Assembly: GCA_942159475.1 (NCBI GenBank)
Contig: OW804094.1
Coordinates: forward strand, 47,550,966-47,614,965
Reading direction: 5' to 3'
Length of the DNA: 64,000 nucleotides
DNA from: Sthenelais limicola
Lineage: Eukaryota > Annelida > Polychaeta > Phyllodocida > Sigalionidae
In this document: positions 25,801 through 35,112 of the stretch, in pieces
Numbering within the stretch: position 1 is the stretch's first letter
How the letters are laid out: the number at the start of each line of letters is the position of its first letter
Notes under the pieces: generated by a model
Seen by the model: only the letters and a program-made list of their open reading frames with translations
Told to the model about the DNA's origin: nothing
Database searches by the model: none
Program-made: the position numbers and the translations under genes

Positions 25801-27860
25801 ATATATAGTGAGCTTCAACCCAAGAAAGCAATTGTTGTCTCTTCTTAGCCTTCCTAGATATACTTTTCCTAGCTTATTATTTTCTTATGATAAGAGTTAT
25901 GTTATGTTATGATTATGTTGAAATATTTGGATAAAATATCTTTGTTTGTAATAGGAGCATCCATTTATCCATTGAATCCCTTCAGAGCAAGGAGAAACTA
26001 GGATCCATCATCACAAAAACCGATCCCACCTCACCTGCGCCCCATGAATTGCATCTTAGTTAACGCTGATATAAATCGGTGTGCATGGTCTCTTTCCGCA
26101 CTTCACCAGAGGACTCTCAGATAGGGATCCTTGCTGCTGCATATTAACTGGTACAATATCCCAATATTTTGTACTCTGTGGTCCGTTGATGAAATATTGT
26201 AACCGTTCTCATGGGTCAAAACACCCAGCAATAGGTAGGACGGTATGGAGGAGCTCATCATTGCGTTTTATCTGCTACCTGGACCACTCTATTTTCCTCC
26301 TGTAATGAGGTCCTTGTCAGACAAGCTTTTATATGATATGCCTGTCGTAGTTTACCTGGGGTAGAATTACCTGGCTTCGCTGATTCATCTACAGATATCT
26401 TAAGTTTTTTTGTTCCTCTAGGCCACATTCTATAAATAATATGGTGATCCACTAACTCCTACTCACGATTTCCATATTTCAGTGCCTAAAGTTATGTCCA
26501 GCAGCAAATATAATCTCTTCTGACAATGGTATTGAGGATTATTAGGTTATTTTGTTTTGATAAATACGATTGGTAAATTTACGAACATGCAATGACTCAT
26601 GGGCTTTCTTCCGAGATCACTGTAGTGTTGTTCTTAATTGTAGATATCATTCCCACAAACATTCATTTGGGCAATGGCAATTTTGTTTACCATTAACTAA
26701 TTATTTCATGGCCATTTCATATACACGATTCGTTGAAGGAATTATCAAATAATGCTCTCACGATGAAAGTCTGATTGACCTATATATATATATATATATG
26801 CCTTAAGGGGGAGATATACTGGTCCTACACACTCTACTTTTTCATCTGGGGCCTAAATCCTGTAGCTAACACATCATTTACTTACATCGCCCTTGAGCGA
26901 TATATATCAATCACCATTAGTATTTATATTATGATCCATGTACCCCAAACTTTCTTCATAAAAGATTTATTGGTGTTAATTTATCTGTGCCGACTTACTG
27001 AAGCCTCTCGCCCCCGGACTATGTGAAAAACAACCATTCATATGTATTACCCTTCTATTAACCTGATTAAATTTAATTAGTCTGGGACAAGTAGACGTTG
27101 CTCTGTCCGTACTAAAACAGTCATCCATTCACACATAAAAACATTGCTTCAACTTGGATTAGCGGAAATGAGTACCGCCATTCATTCAATCCCTTGCCCA
27201 ATTTCGGATGTTGTCTTCAAGAAAACAGTCCTCTGAACGGCTTGAAATAATGCAAATCCCTTCGTCTACCATCAGTCTGTTGCAGTAAGCTTGAATATGC
27301 TCCATTTATTGACGCATAGACACGAGACAATCCAATAAAGCTTCAGACAAAACAGGTCCTGAAACGTTCCGAGAATAGGGTAGAAAAAATCGGCAAAACA
27401 TCGACCGTATTTTCAATTGCATAGCAGGGAAATTTTATTTTATTGTGGGTGGACACATCTTACTACTTAGTTGTGTGTTTATAGCAATTTTCCTTGGAAT
27501 GTTATTTCTTTAAAATTCCTGCTGTTTATGCATTATAAGAAAATAAGATTGAAAGGAAGGTGTGAGACAAGGACATCAAGGGCATCATGCCAGAGGGCTT
27601 TACTTATGTTATAAATATCAATATCAAAACACTCCATCAAGCTATCCTCAGATTATTGCCGATGCACTCAGATCCTTTAATTGAAAAGTTGTCTTTTGGT
27701 CTCGTGGAATCAGTCCAACCTTTTACGGATATTGAAATGTCATTATCCATTCTGTTCTCGCATGGCCTGTGAATGGGAACGATGAATTAATTTTCTAAAC
27801 TAATTATATGATATATTGCTTCTCTGTTCTCTCAGACTTTGAAATGCTATATATCCTTAG

Positions 27861-29110
27861 TAGTCAGGGAGCACAAGGCCCAAAATGGGGGTGTTGCTAA
27901 ACATTTTGGTTAGAGCTTGACAACACATACCACCATATAGCATTCATACTGGCCTATAAGAAAAACATTGTTGGCATTCTGGCATTTTGTTTATTCAATG
28001 GTTTCCATGGCAACAGAAGCCAAAAATTGAAATTCTGAGGTAAAATTACTTAAATGAACCTCAGTCAGAGATGAGTCGTGTGAATACTTTGATATTTTGG
28101 GAAAATATTGACATCCAAATTGCGCATTCAAATTATTATGACATTTGACCTTTGATCGAGGTCAAGGTCACATTTATCAAGGTCAAACCCAGAAAAAGCC
28201 CACAAAATGCCATTTCTCCTCAAACATATTCACCCCTCAGTAGGTAATTTATTGATCTATCTTGATAATTTGATTATAGGAAATTGCCAAAGCATCATTA
28301 GTAAGAGATTTGCTGACTTAAAGTTGCTAAGGTACAATACTGTTACCATAGCAACTAGAAAACTATGAAAAAAATGGATAGCTCCTGTTGCCATCCAGGA
28401 TGCCAGTAATATGAGTTAGCCAAATACGGATGCCCTTCCAAGAAAATATTTTTGGGGAGAATGACCATCATCAGTGGGTATATGTTGAATATGAAGTATA
28501 TTTCCAATTTCATTCCTAACATTCTAATTAAATATCTTTTTTTTTTGTTGCCATGGCAACGGTTCTGGAAATCAGGGAAGAAATAATGGGATAACAAAAG
28601 GTTGAATAGTTCAAAGCATATTTTACTTAGAATTCTGGAATTTTGCTCACTTATAGAATACTTAATGGGACAACAAATATATTCTAGCAATTGACCTTTG
28701 ATGAAAGGTCAAGGCCATTTTTCCAAGGTCAAACTAGGAAGAAATGGCATACTTTGTGTTGCCATAAAGAGGGCAAAAATAGGGGTATGCCAGTTATGGA
28801 TGCTCGTCCTCAGAAATATTTTTTATTGAGAGCAACTATTTACAGAGGATAAATGTTGAATATGAAGTATACTTTTACTTTCATTCCTAATATCCTTATT
28901 AGATGTCAAATTTTGGGTGTTTCCATGGCAACCGTTCTGGAAAATAGGGAAGAATTAATGGGATAACAAAAATTGTATAATTCAAAGGATATTTTACTTA
29001 GAATTCTTGAATTTTGCACATTTATAAAATATTTGATGGGACAACAAATGCATTGATACAATTGATCAAGGTCATTATTCCAAGGTCAATGTCATGTTCA
29101 TATTGGCACT
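27861..29110 (+). repeat. Left terminal inverted repeat (TIR-L)
   Basis: This arm pairs with 39,535-40,790. It contains a degenerate internal duplication of about 370 bp (units near 28,370-28,740 and 28,741-29,100; for example the GAATATGAAGTATA word at 28,487 and 28,858). It is rich in AGGTCA/TGACCT words, including an AGGTCAAGGTCA pair at 28,159-28,170. The inner boundary is gradual and placed by loss of similarity. A 111-codon minus-strand frame at 28,355-28,690 is mirrored in the other arm but has no protein resemblance. Confidence 0.85.
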
Positions 29111-29242
29111 CTATGTAAAGAATCAATTGAGGACATTAACATTGAGATATGGGCTCACAGTTAAGTCTTGGTTTTCAAAAGTCAAGAGCATCTATCATAA
29201 TGCAAAAGACTAGAAAGGGATGTATGCTACATCACTATACTG

Positions 29243-30656
29243 TATAACCTCCAATAATAGCCAGGTTTCCGATAATGGCCCAGGATCTAATTACCGCCGG
29301 GGTGTCAGTGATATTTGTTAATAGTAGCCGGGATTCTAATAGTTGCCGGGTGGGGATGGTTGGGGGTGGGAATGGTCATTTGACTCCCTGTGATGACAGG
29401 GTTCTCTTGGTGCATTTCCATTGAACAGTGGTCTGGGAACTTTGATATAGATTGATGTGATAGAGACATGTGTCAACTGTGGTGTAAAACATCTGATAAT
29501 TCTGACCAACAACTGTATTGTTTTCAGTTTATTTTTTTTTTTTTTTTTTTAATAAATTTTATTTATTTAATTCTAACTTTCCTTAGAAGTTCAGTGTACT
29601 CTATTTAGGGAAAGAATAAGAAAGTTATTCTGAATATTCATTATGAATAGCAGTTAGGTTAAGTTGTAAGCATATATATATTTATATAAATGACAGTGGT
29701 AGTAGGAGTGACACCAGTGGTCGAAGTGGTGACACCAGTGGTCAAAGCGGTGACTGTAGGGGCATTGATAGGCAGCTGATACACATGTGGTGCGGCCTGA
29801 CTGACAGTGACAGTGACAGTGACAGTCAATGGAGGAGGCCCAGTTGTCTTAGGCCTAGCACCACCACCCCCACCACTAGCTTGACCGAACAATAAATCAA
29901 ACTTTGCAACCAGAGCAATCTGGGCATTGCTAGCAGCATTAGCAAGTAAGAGAGCGTCCACTGACTCCTTGGTAATAGGAGGTTCATCATCGTCAGGAGG
30001 TAAGTCGTCATCAATGTTAATCAATTGGAGTTCAATGTTGGAGAAATCCAAATGTTTCCCGATATCCTCCTCAGGCCCTCCAAGTTGCACAGACTTAGCC
30101 TTCACAGCCACAACAAACTCACACCTGGCCCCCCAGGGCCCAGCATGTTTTATCTTACAGCCAACCTGCAAAATCTCCATTTATCTATATCCAACATGCT
30201 GGAAGTGAACAAAAATTTTTGCATGTGTCCAGTATGGTGGTGTGAGTGAGAGTGACCGGTGTAGTGGTGGTTGAGGTAGCGGCAACTGGTCGGACCACTC
30301 GGAGGAGGGGGGCATCTCAGCCCAACAAATAAACCCATTGAACATCAGGGGAGGTAAATGTGAATCATATAAATGAGTTTAAAAAGTCTAATGTACTGAC
30401 CGAACTGTTTTTGTATTAGCCTAATGACCAATGTACACAATTGGAGTTGGAGCTGGAGGATTATTAATATGCTCAATGTAAAACGCTTGGAAGTCAATCT
30501 TATATGTCTGTAATAAAACAGGATATCCTGGATATGAGTTCAGGCCACTTGTTAGTAGACACCGGGGGCTCTAATAAATGCTGGGGGCTCTAATAAATGC
30601 CGTGGTGAGAGGGGGTTTGACTAAATAGCCGCCCCTGGCTATTATTGGAAGTTATA
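29243..30656. mobile_element. Nested 1.4-kb TIR element (TA target, Tc1/mariner-like ends)
   Basis: The left tip TATAACCTCCAATAATAGCC is repeated in inverse at the right (GGCTATTATTGGAAGTTATA) with one mismatch, and the pairing extends a further 3 bp. TA flanks both ends. Subterminal words of the type CTAATAGTTGCCGGG occur near 29,328-29,353 and as CTCTAATAAATGC repeats near 30,570-30,602. A poly-T run lies at about 29,529-29,550. It carries the frame at 29,659-30,180 but no recognisable transposase. It sits wholly inside the larger 12.9-kb element, so it inserted later or was carried along. Confidence 0.7.
29659..30180 (-). CDS. Unknown 173-codon frame inside the nested element
   Basis: An ATG-initiated frame with a mixed N-terminal ~70 residues, an acidic Asp/Pro stretch (DDDLPPDDDEPP, about residues 57-68), a short helical-looking Ala/Leu segment, a GGGGG run near residue 105 and a Thr/Val-rich tail encoded by a TGACAG hexamer repeat (around 29,806-29,825) and GTGGTCAAAG-type repeats. 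The latter half is low complexity. I recognise no domain. The start lies just upstream of TTTTGCAG, so it may be a later exon rather than a true initiation site. It could be a decayed transposon gene or a chance frame. Confidence 0.3.
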   Translation of the reverse strand: MEILQVGCKIKHAGPWGARCEFVVAVKAKSVQLGGPEEDIGKHLDFSNIELQLINIDDDLPPDDDEPPITKESVDALLLANAASNAQIALVAKFDLLFGQASGGGGGARPKTTGPPPLTVTVTVTVSQAAPHVYQLPINAPTVTALTTGVTTSTTGVTPTTTVIYINIYMLTT

Positions 30657-30840
30657 ATAGTACATGTCAAAACAAAATACTCTTCAAACATTCTTTGCGA
30701 CGGCCTCCACTTATCTGGTCACATGACAGTGCATCCACAAATCTAGGAACAAAGTGATTTTGAACATTTAAATCATATATAATATTAAGTCCATATCATA
30801 AAATATATTCATCATGAACATGAGCAACATTTCCACAACA

Positions 30841-30846
30841 TTTATT
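30841..30846 (-). terminator. AATAAA polyadenylation signal, candidate
   Basis: A canonical AATAAA on the minus strand lies about 130 nt downstream of the protease stop, suitably placed to end a gag-pro transcript. Confidence 0.35.
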
Positions 30847-30974
30847 GCCACTTATTGCCTCCTCTGAAGACCAGTTCCATACCTGTGGGGAATTTGGTTC
30901 AACTAACATTAAGGAAGGTTGATGACCTATCAGCTTGCCTGGACAAAAATGTGTCCCGTGTTGGTTGAAAGCCA

Positions 30975-31505
30975 CTAGGCAAAACCAAAGCTCAATGCCA
31001 TATCCCCTTTCTTTAGGAATGGCCTCCTTATGTAATGGTCTAAAGCTCCTCCATCTGCAACAAATATTTTAATATTACAGCGTAAAACCTTCCCATTGGG
31101 TATTTTACTTCGGATTTTCCTGAAAAATGCAGAACTCACACAAGAAATAGTGGCACCTGTATCAACAAGAACTGGCATATTCAAATCTTTTACCTCGATT
31201 TCTATGCAACCTTTATCAATTGGAGCAGTGACCGAAACTTTCTCACCTTTATTTTTGGCTTTCCTCAGCTTCAGCACTGCTTGGCAATTGTCGTCGTCCC
31301 TGTCTGTGTTGGTGGAAGAAATAATGTTTTTCTTTGTACCAGCAAACTTGCCTATTCTAATTCTGGATATTCTGTCTTTTTCTGCTACCGATTTACTAGG
31401 AGAAACACACTCTTGTTTGGGATTGTCCATTGGCTTGCCTAATTCGTCAACAATTTCATTTATGCTGTGTCGGTCGCCCTCCCAGACACAGCCTATTCGT
31501 TTAAA
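30975..31505 (-). CDS. Retropepsin-like protease frame (-1 relative to gag), truncated
   Basis: The frame opens immediately after a TGA at 31,506-31,508, exactly at the slippery heptamer, and ends at TAG at 30,975-30,977. An internal ATG lies at 31,430, but expression by -1 frameshift from gag is more likely. Counting from that ATG, the catalytic motif VLVDTGATISCVSS holds Asp90-Thr91-Gly92, and ADGGAL at 125-130 resembles the flap region. The hydrophobic-hydrophobic-Gly motif that closes the retropepsin active site, expected about 40-50 residues after the flap, is missing because the frame stops about 20 residues later. The +1 frame stays open for a further ~60 codons, suggesting a frameshift lesion or divergence. 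No pol follows. An AATAAA lies about 130 nt past the stop. Confidence 0.7.
   Translation of the reverse strand, partial: FKRIGCVWEGDRHSINEIVDELGKPMDNPKQECVSPSKSVAEKDRISRIRIGKFAGTKKNIISSTNTDRDDDNCQAVLKLRKAKNKGEKVSVTAPIDKGCIEIEVKDLNMPVLVDTGATISCVSSAFFRKIRSKIPNGKVLRCNIKIFVADGGALDHYIRRPFLKKGDMALSFGFA
31464..31505 (-). promoter_or_regulatory. -1 programmed ribosomal frameshift signal
   Basis: The heptamer U UUA AAC (31,499-31,505) is in the gag frame, one codon before the gag stop. After a 6-nt spacer comes a perfect 8-bp stem, GCTGTGTC (31,485-31,492) with GACACAGC (31,464-31,471), closing a 13-nt loop. The loop word TGGGA could pair with TCCCA about 40 nt downstream to make a pseudoknot (inference). 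The -1 frame is closed upstream right at the heptamer, so slippage here is the only way to join the frames. Confidence 0.85.
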
Positions 31506-34030
31506 TCATCACTCTCTTTGGAGGATGATCTGTGGGGGGTGACATCTCTCCATTTGTTTTCACCTCCCTTTGGCGATTTCGATCTATGTTTCTTGTCCTT
31601 GTTGAAGGAAACCGATTTGTCATTGCTATTGCTTCTAAAATGCTTTTTGTCCTTTTTATAATACTTTTTCTCATCACCACTTCTCTCCCTGCTGGAGCTT
31701 CTGTTGCTAAAATTGCTGTGGCGACTGGACGACCTCTCTCTGCTGCTATCGTAGTAGTCAGAGCTGTCATAATTCTTGTGCTTTGATCTGTATTTCTGAG
31801 GCTTTTCTCCTTTCTTCTCCTGAGCCTTCCTAGCCTCTCTATATTTATCAGCTCGAGATCTGTGATATTGCTCTCTCTTACGATCACTATCCTCGCTGTA
31901 TTTCTTTGTATAATTTTTTTCTTTCTTCGAATACATCATGTGTATTGCTTCCTCCATAGGCATGTGGCTAGGGGCTCTGTCGGAGGCTATCATTCCCTCA
32001 TGTTTGGCTGCTATTTTTGAGGCCTGATCTAAAGTGGTTGGAAATTCAGAGGCCACTCTTCCAGCCAATTCTGGTCTCAGATTCGTAACATAGAATCTGA
32101 TCTGAACATGTAAGGGAACATTTGCCTTAGAGAGTAAGGTTAACATATCGTTGTCATAATCTATCACCTTCTCGTGCCTGCCCTGCTTTCTATGGGAATA
32201 ATCCCTCAACACCTCAGCTAAAGGAAGCTCACTGAATTTAGCAATAAAATCAGTTTTAATGCGATTATATGGCAATGTGTCGCCATATACACCAACTATT
32301 TGATTATAGAAGGTCTTAGCCCTCCCCGACAAGTATTGGACCAGAGTGGTAACCATAAGCTGGTTATCCTCGCGAATAGGCACTGTAAATGCCTCAAATT
32401 CATCAAAGAATTCATTCACAGGTCTCATAGCTGTGGGCTTGTCAAAAACCAAGGGGGGCTTTCTGTATTGCTTGGATAATGCTGCTGTCGAAGTGAGGCC
32501 AGTAGCCTCTGCTTGCCTTCTCAGAGACACATCCAGAAAAGCAGTCTGATCTAATCTCATCTGCTTTATTTCATCCACCAAATCGTAGAGATGTTGACCA
32601 TAGGGTGGGGGTGGTGGTCTGTACATCCCTTGTTGTACGTTTGGCAATTGAAAATTTTGTTGCTGTCTGTTAGGGGTCTGGTTCCTAGGATAATTCTGCC
32701 TAGGCACCTGTCTGTGAGGGGGTGTATTCCTACCCCTTCCCTGTCTTTGTCGTCCTCTTTGGATCCCCTGATCAATGTTTCTTGGCTGGGGAGCTTGATT
32801 CACATTAACGTTGGGATCTGGGACTTGGTATTGCTGTGGCTGATTCACAATATTTTGAGGCTGTTGTGGCACTGCATTTTGTGCCTGTTGTTGCACAAAG
32901 TTTTGTCCTTGTTGTGCCACATTTTCACCGTATTGCTGATATTGTCCTTGAGGTGGAACATACTGGTAGGGGGTATAGAACTGTTCATGTATACCAGCAT
33001 TTCCCTCATCTTGCACGTGCCTGGGAGAAGGCAAACCTCCCTGTCTATTCGCCATATCCCACCAGTTTTGATATGGATCAGGTCTAAGTGGGACTTGTTG
33101 CTGTACGTGATGGGGGGTTATCACAGGGGGTCTTGGACCATTTATCACAGGGGGTCTTGGACCATTCACGTTAAACACTGGGGCCTGTGGGAAATTCTTC
33201 AGAATAGGCCTCTGTGTCTGTTGCATAAGCTGATTCAAAGTTGGTTTTGCAGGGGTCTGTAAAGGGGTTTGAAAGTTGTCGTTTAAACCAGGGGTCTCGA
33301 ATGGGTAATATGGCCCTCGATTAGCTTGATCTGCTTGGTTTATCTGATTAGCTGGGTTAATCCTCGGAGAAGGGGGTGTTGGCACCCTAGGGGTTAACAC
33401 TCTCTCTCTGTAATTATTTATGTCCCTTTCATCAACCTGGTTTTCTTCCACAACATTTCTTTCAATATTATTATCAACATTCAAACCGACCTGAGGCTGA
33501 TTTTCCTGCAACTCCTCCTGTTGATTCTCCACTGGATTAGCTGCTTCCACAGCTGGCTCAGGCTCCTGCTCTCCCTCTAAGTTAAGGTCCACTCCTTCTT
33601 GCTGGTCTTGCTCATCTCCAACGAGCTGCTCCTCCTCGTCTGACACGTCCTCAATGTGTTCCTCGTGCCCAATATTGTTTCCAGCCAACTGCTGTACGTT
33701 TCTGTTAATAATTTCGTCAATTAAGTCCACATTTATATCGTTGTTCACCACCTCCTCCTGTTGATTTTGACGAACTGGTGGTGGAGGTAATGGAATTGCT
33801 TCTGGATTTAATCTTGCATTTACATTTGGGACATTTTCCATGTCCTGAGGCACTTCGTATGGGTCTTCAACAAATTCCAATTGCCTCGGCTGCTGGTTCA
33901 AGATTTTGCCTCTATTCTCTCGTCTCTGTCCTCTCGTTACTATCGCTTGCGGTAACGCTGCCAAACGCTCAACGGAACGTTTAATCTTGTCGAACAGAGC
34001 CAACTCAGGCGTATTCGCAGCCTCTTCCAT
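31493..34030 (-). CDS. Retrotransposon Gag-like protein, intact 845 codons
   Basis: The core at about residues 522-680 matches the Retrotrans_gag fold of Ty3/gypsy-type elements: VFDKP, FFDEFEAF, LVQYLSGRAKTFY, spaced hydrophobics and LRPELAGRV. Residues 1-220 are acidic and Asn/Gln-rich. Residues 220-500 are Pro/Gln-rich with a GPRPPVI duplication. Residues 700-845 are Lys/Arg/Ser-rich with RS dipeptides. The protein has no cysteine at all, so the usual CCHC zinc knuckle is absent; the basic RS-like tail may take over nucleic-acid binding (inference). Start: ATG with G at -3 and +4. It ends at TAG, preceded by a -1 frameshift signal leading into the protease frame. No stop interrupts 845 codons, so it is either young or under selection. 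No reverse transcriptase or integrase follows. Confidence 0.85.
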   Translation of the reverse strand: MEEAANTPELALFDKIKRSVERLAALPQAIVTRGQRRENRGKILNQQPRQLEFVEDPYEVPQDMENVPNVNARLNPEAIPLPPPPVRQNQQEEVVNNDINVDLIDEIINRNVQQLAGNNIGHEEHIEDVSDEEEQLVGDEQDQQEGVDLNLEGEQEPEPAVEAANPVENQQEELQENQPQVGLNVDNNIERNVVEENQVDERDINNYRERVLTPRVPTPPSPRINPANQINQADQANRGPYYPFETPGLNDNFQTPLQTPAKPTLNQLMQQTQRPILKNFPQAPVFNVNGPRPPVINGPRPPVITPHHVQQQVPLRPDPYQNWWDMANRQGGLPSPRHVQDEGNAGIHEQFYTPYQYVPPQGQYQQYGENVAQQGQNFVQQQAQNAVPQQPQNIVNQPQQYQVPDPNVNVNQAPQPRNIDQGIQRGRQRQGRGRNTPPHRQVPRQNYPRNQTPNRQQQNFQLPNVQQGMYRPPPPPYGQHLYDLVDEIKQMRLDQTAFLDVSLRRQAEATGLTSTAALSKQYRKPPLVFDKPTAMRPVNEFFDEFEAFTVPIREDNQLMVTTLVQYLSGRAKTFYNQIVGVYGDTLPYNRIKTDFIAKFSELPLAEVLRDYSHRKQGRHEKVIDYDNDMLTLLSKANVPLHVQIRFYVTNLRPELAGRVASEFPTTLDQASKIAAKHEGMIASDRAPSHMPMEEAIHMMYSKKEKNYTKKYSEDSDRKREQYHRSRADKYREARKAQEKKGEKPQKYRSKHKNYDSSDYYDSSRERSSSRHSNFSNRSSSRERSGDEKKYYKKDKKHFRSNSNDKSVSFNKDKKHRSKSPKGGENKWRDVTPHRSSSKESDDLNE

Positions 34031-34102
34031 CGCTCAAAAACATGCTTCAAATTGCAAATAAACTCGCTTTTTGTGAGAAAAAAAAATCTCTATGTCCAAG
34101 AT

Positions 34103-34120
34103 CGAGCGGGTTGTCCGCCA
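34103..34120 (-). other. Candidate tRNA primer-binding site
   Basis: TGGCGGACAACCCGCTCG on the minus strand starts with TGG, the complement of a tRNA CCA end, one base after the candidate LTR. The matching tRNA is not identified. Confidence 0.3.
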
Positions 34121-34121
34121 G

Positions 34122-34410
34122 TGTAATGGTCTAATGGAAGAAGACTAACGAACGTCTGAACTTCATGAGAAGAACGAAGCAACTGATTTAATGGTAACTA
34201 ATGGTACAGGCTCCTCCAGGAGGGTACATGCATAATAATGAGTGGGCGGAGCCCTTACGTAATATCCATGGCCTAGCATGTATAAGTAGACTTGCACAGT
34301 CCTAGCTAGTTAAGTATAATTAGCGATTTAAAGTAATGTACTAATAGGTGATAATTAATAATAATATAAATATAATGAGGTTACACAATGTTACGTAATG
34401 TTACATAACA
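34122..34410 (-). mobile_element. Candidate 5' LTR of the gag element (single copy)
   Basis: Read on the minus strand, this 289-bp segment begins TGTTATGTAACA and ends ACCATTACA, giving TG...CA tips with short inverted ends (TGTAA/TTACA). It contains an ATTAAA near its 3' part and a GC-box-like CTCCGCCC. One base after it comes TGGCGG..., a plausible primer-binding site. It lies about 90 bp upstream of the gag start, the right place for a 5' LTR. No second copy was found downstream of the protease, so the element is incomplete or this reading is wrong. Confidence 0.35.
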
Positions 34411-34704
34411 CTTACATTTGCAAATTTGCTCTTACTGCCTAAAATAAACATATAAACCTGCTTGCTTTGTCCCGCATCACATACCTATCATATTTTTTGC
34501 TCCTAAAATGTAAGGCCAGTATGTACTTGCCATGCTCATTGTGTCACATCGGTAATTTTTAATTCATGTGTAATAGCTCCTACCTGTCCAACAGCTAGCG
34601 AGAGAATGATTAATACCGCAGCCTGATTGGTCACAACCCACCTGGCCAATTACATGAGGGGATTGCACCCAGGTAATCCCTTCAGGTGTTCCTTGCCCTT
34701 TCAG

Positions 34705-34953
34705 GGACTTACCCTTTAAATACTATTCCCGAACCTACAAAAGGCCAAAACTTTGTAACAACAGACTACCTTACTGGAGCTGGGTCTGATGGTCTGACCA
34801 AATTAACACTGCCTAAAGATGAGAAAGGTAAAGCATTCAGACCAGATTTCTATGTGTTTAAATCTGACACCAAGAAGAAGGACTATTCCAAGATGGACTA
34901 TGTAGATTTAGTTTTTGGATGGGCTAATGTGGCTGAGCACCTTATTTCAACTG
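34705..34953 (+). CDS. Internal exon (83 codons) of an unknown gene
   Basis: The segment is preceded by a strong acceptor (CCTTGCCCTTTCAG) and followed by a consensus donor (CTG then GTGAGA). Both boundaries are phase 1, so the exon is symmetric. The reading frame is open throughout and yields a hydrophilic Lys/Asp-rich sequence with FRPDFYVFKSD and MDYVDLVFGWANVAEHL, which looks like real globular protein. I recognise no family. It lies inside the 12.9-kb TIR element, on the strand opposite gag, so it could be a captured host exon or part of an unknown element protein. No adjoining exon was identified with confidence. Confidence 0.45.
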
Positions 34954-35112
34954 GTGAGATAGTGCTTCATATGTGTCACACATTAATTTCACAGTCATAG
35001 ACGCAGTAGTGAATAACAGAGCAACTTCTTTTGCCCTTAGCCTGCTCAGCTCATCTGGTTATTTTTCACTTAATGTCATTCCTGAGTCTTGGAAAGTAAC
35101 ACATTGGTCTTC

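Larger units (their letters stand above)
14893..27857. other. Long gene-poor stretch
   Basis: This ~13-kb stretch has no frame that I can assign to a known protein. The longest frames (for example 18,790-19,200 plus, 136 codons, non-ATG start) lack domains and overlap others in neighbouring frames. It contains the candidate exon at 16,221-16,310, repeats near 17,050-17,240, homopolymer runs at 17,504 and 22,162, a short CAA microsatellite near 20,960-20,976, a TA microsatellite near 26,782-26,800 and an 18-bp CpG palindrome at 22,838. It could be intergenic or a large intron. Confidence 0.5.

Noticed and set aside
28355..28690. 111-codon frame in the left TIR, mirrored at 39,961-40,296
   Set aside because: The pair exists because the arms are ~98% identical. 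The frame lacks any protein resemblance and crosses the 370-bp repeat units.
31031..31043. 13-bp match (TGTAATGGTCTAA) between the protease region and the candidate LTR tip
   Set aside because: Similarity stops after 13 bp and the following bases are protease coding sequence, so it is not a second LTR.
31096..33262. Plus-strand frames of 64-223 codons
   Set aside because: They are antisense shadows of the gag and protease frames; hydrophobic runs come from reading Gln/Pro-rich codons in reverse.
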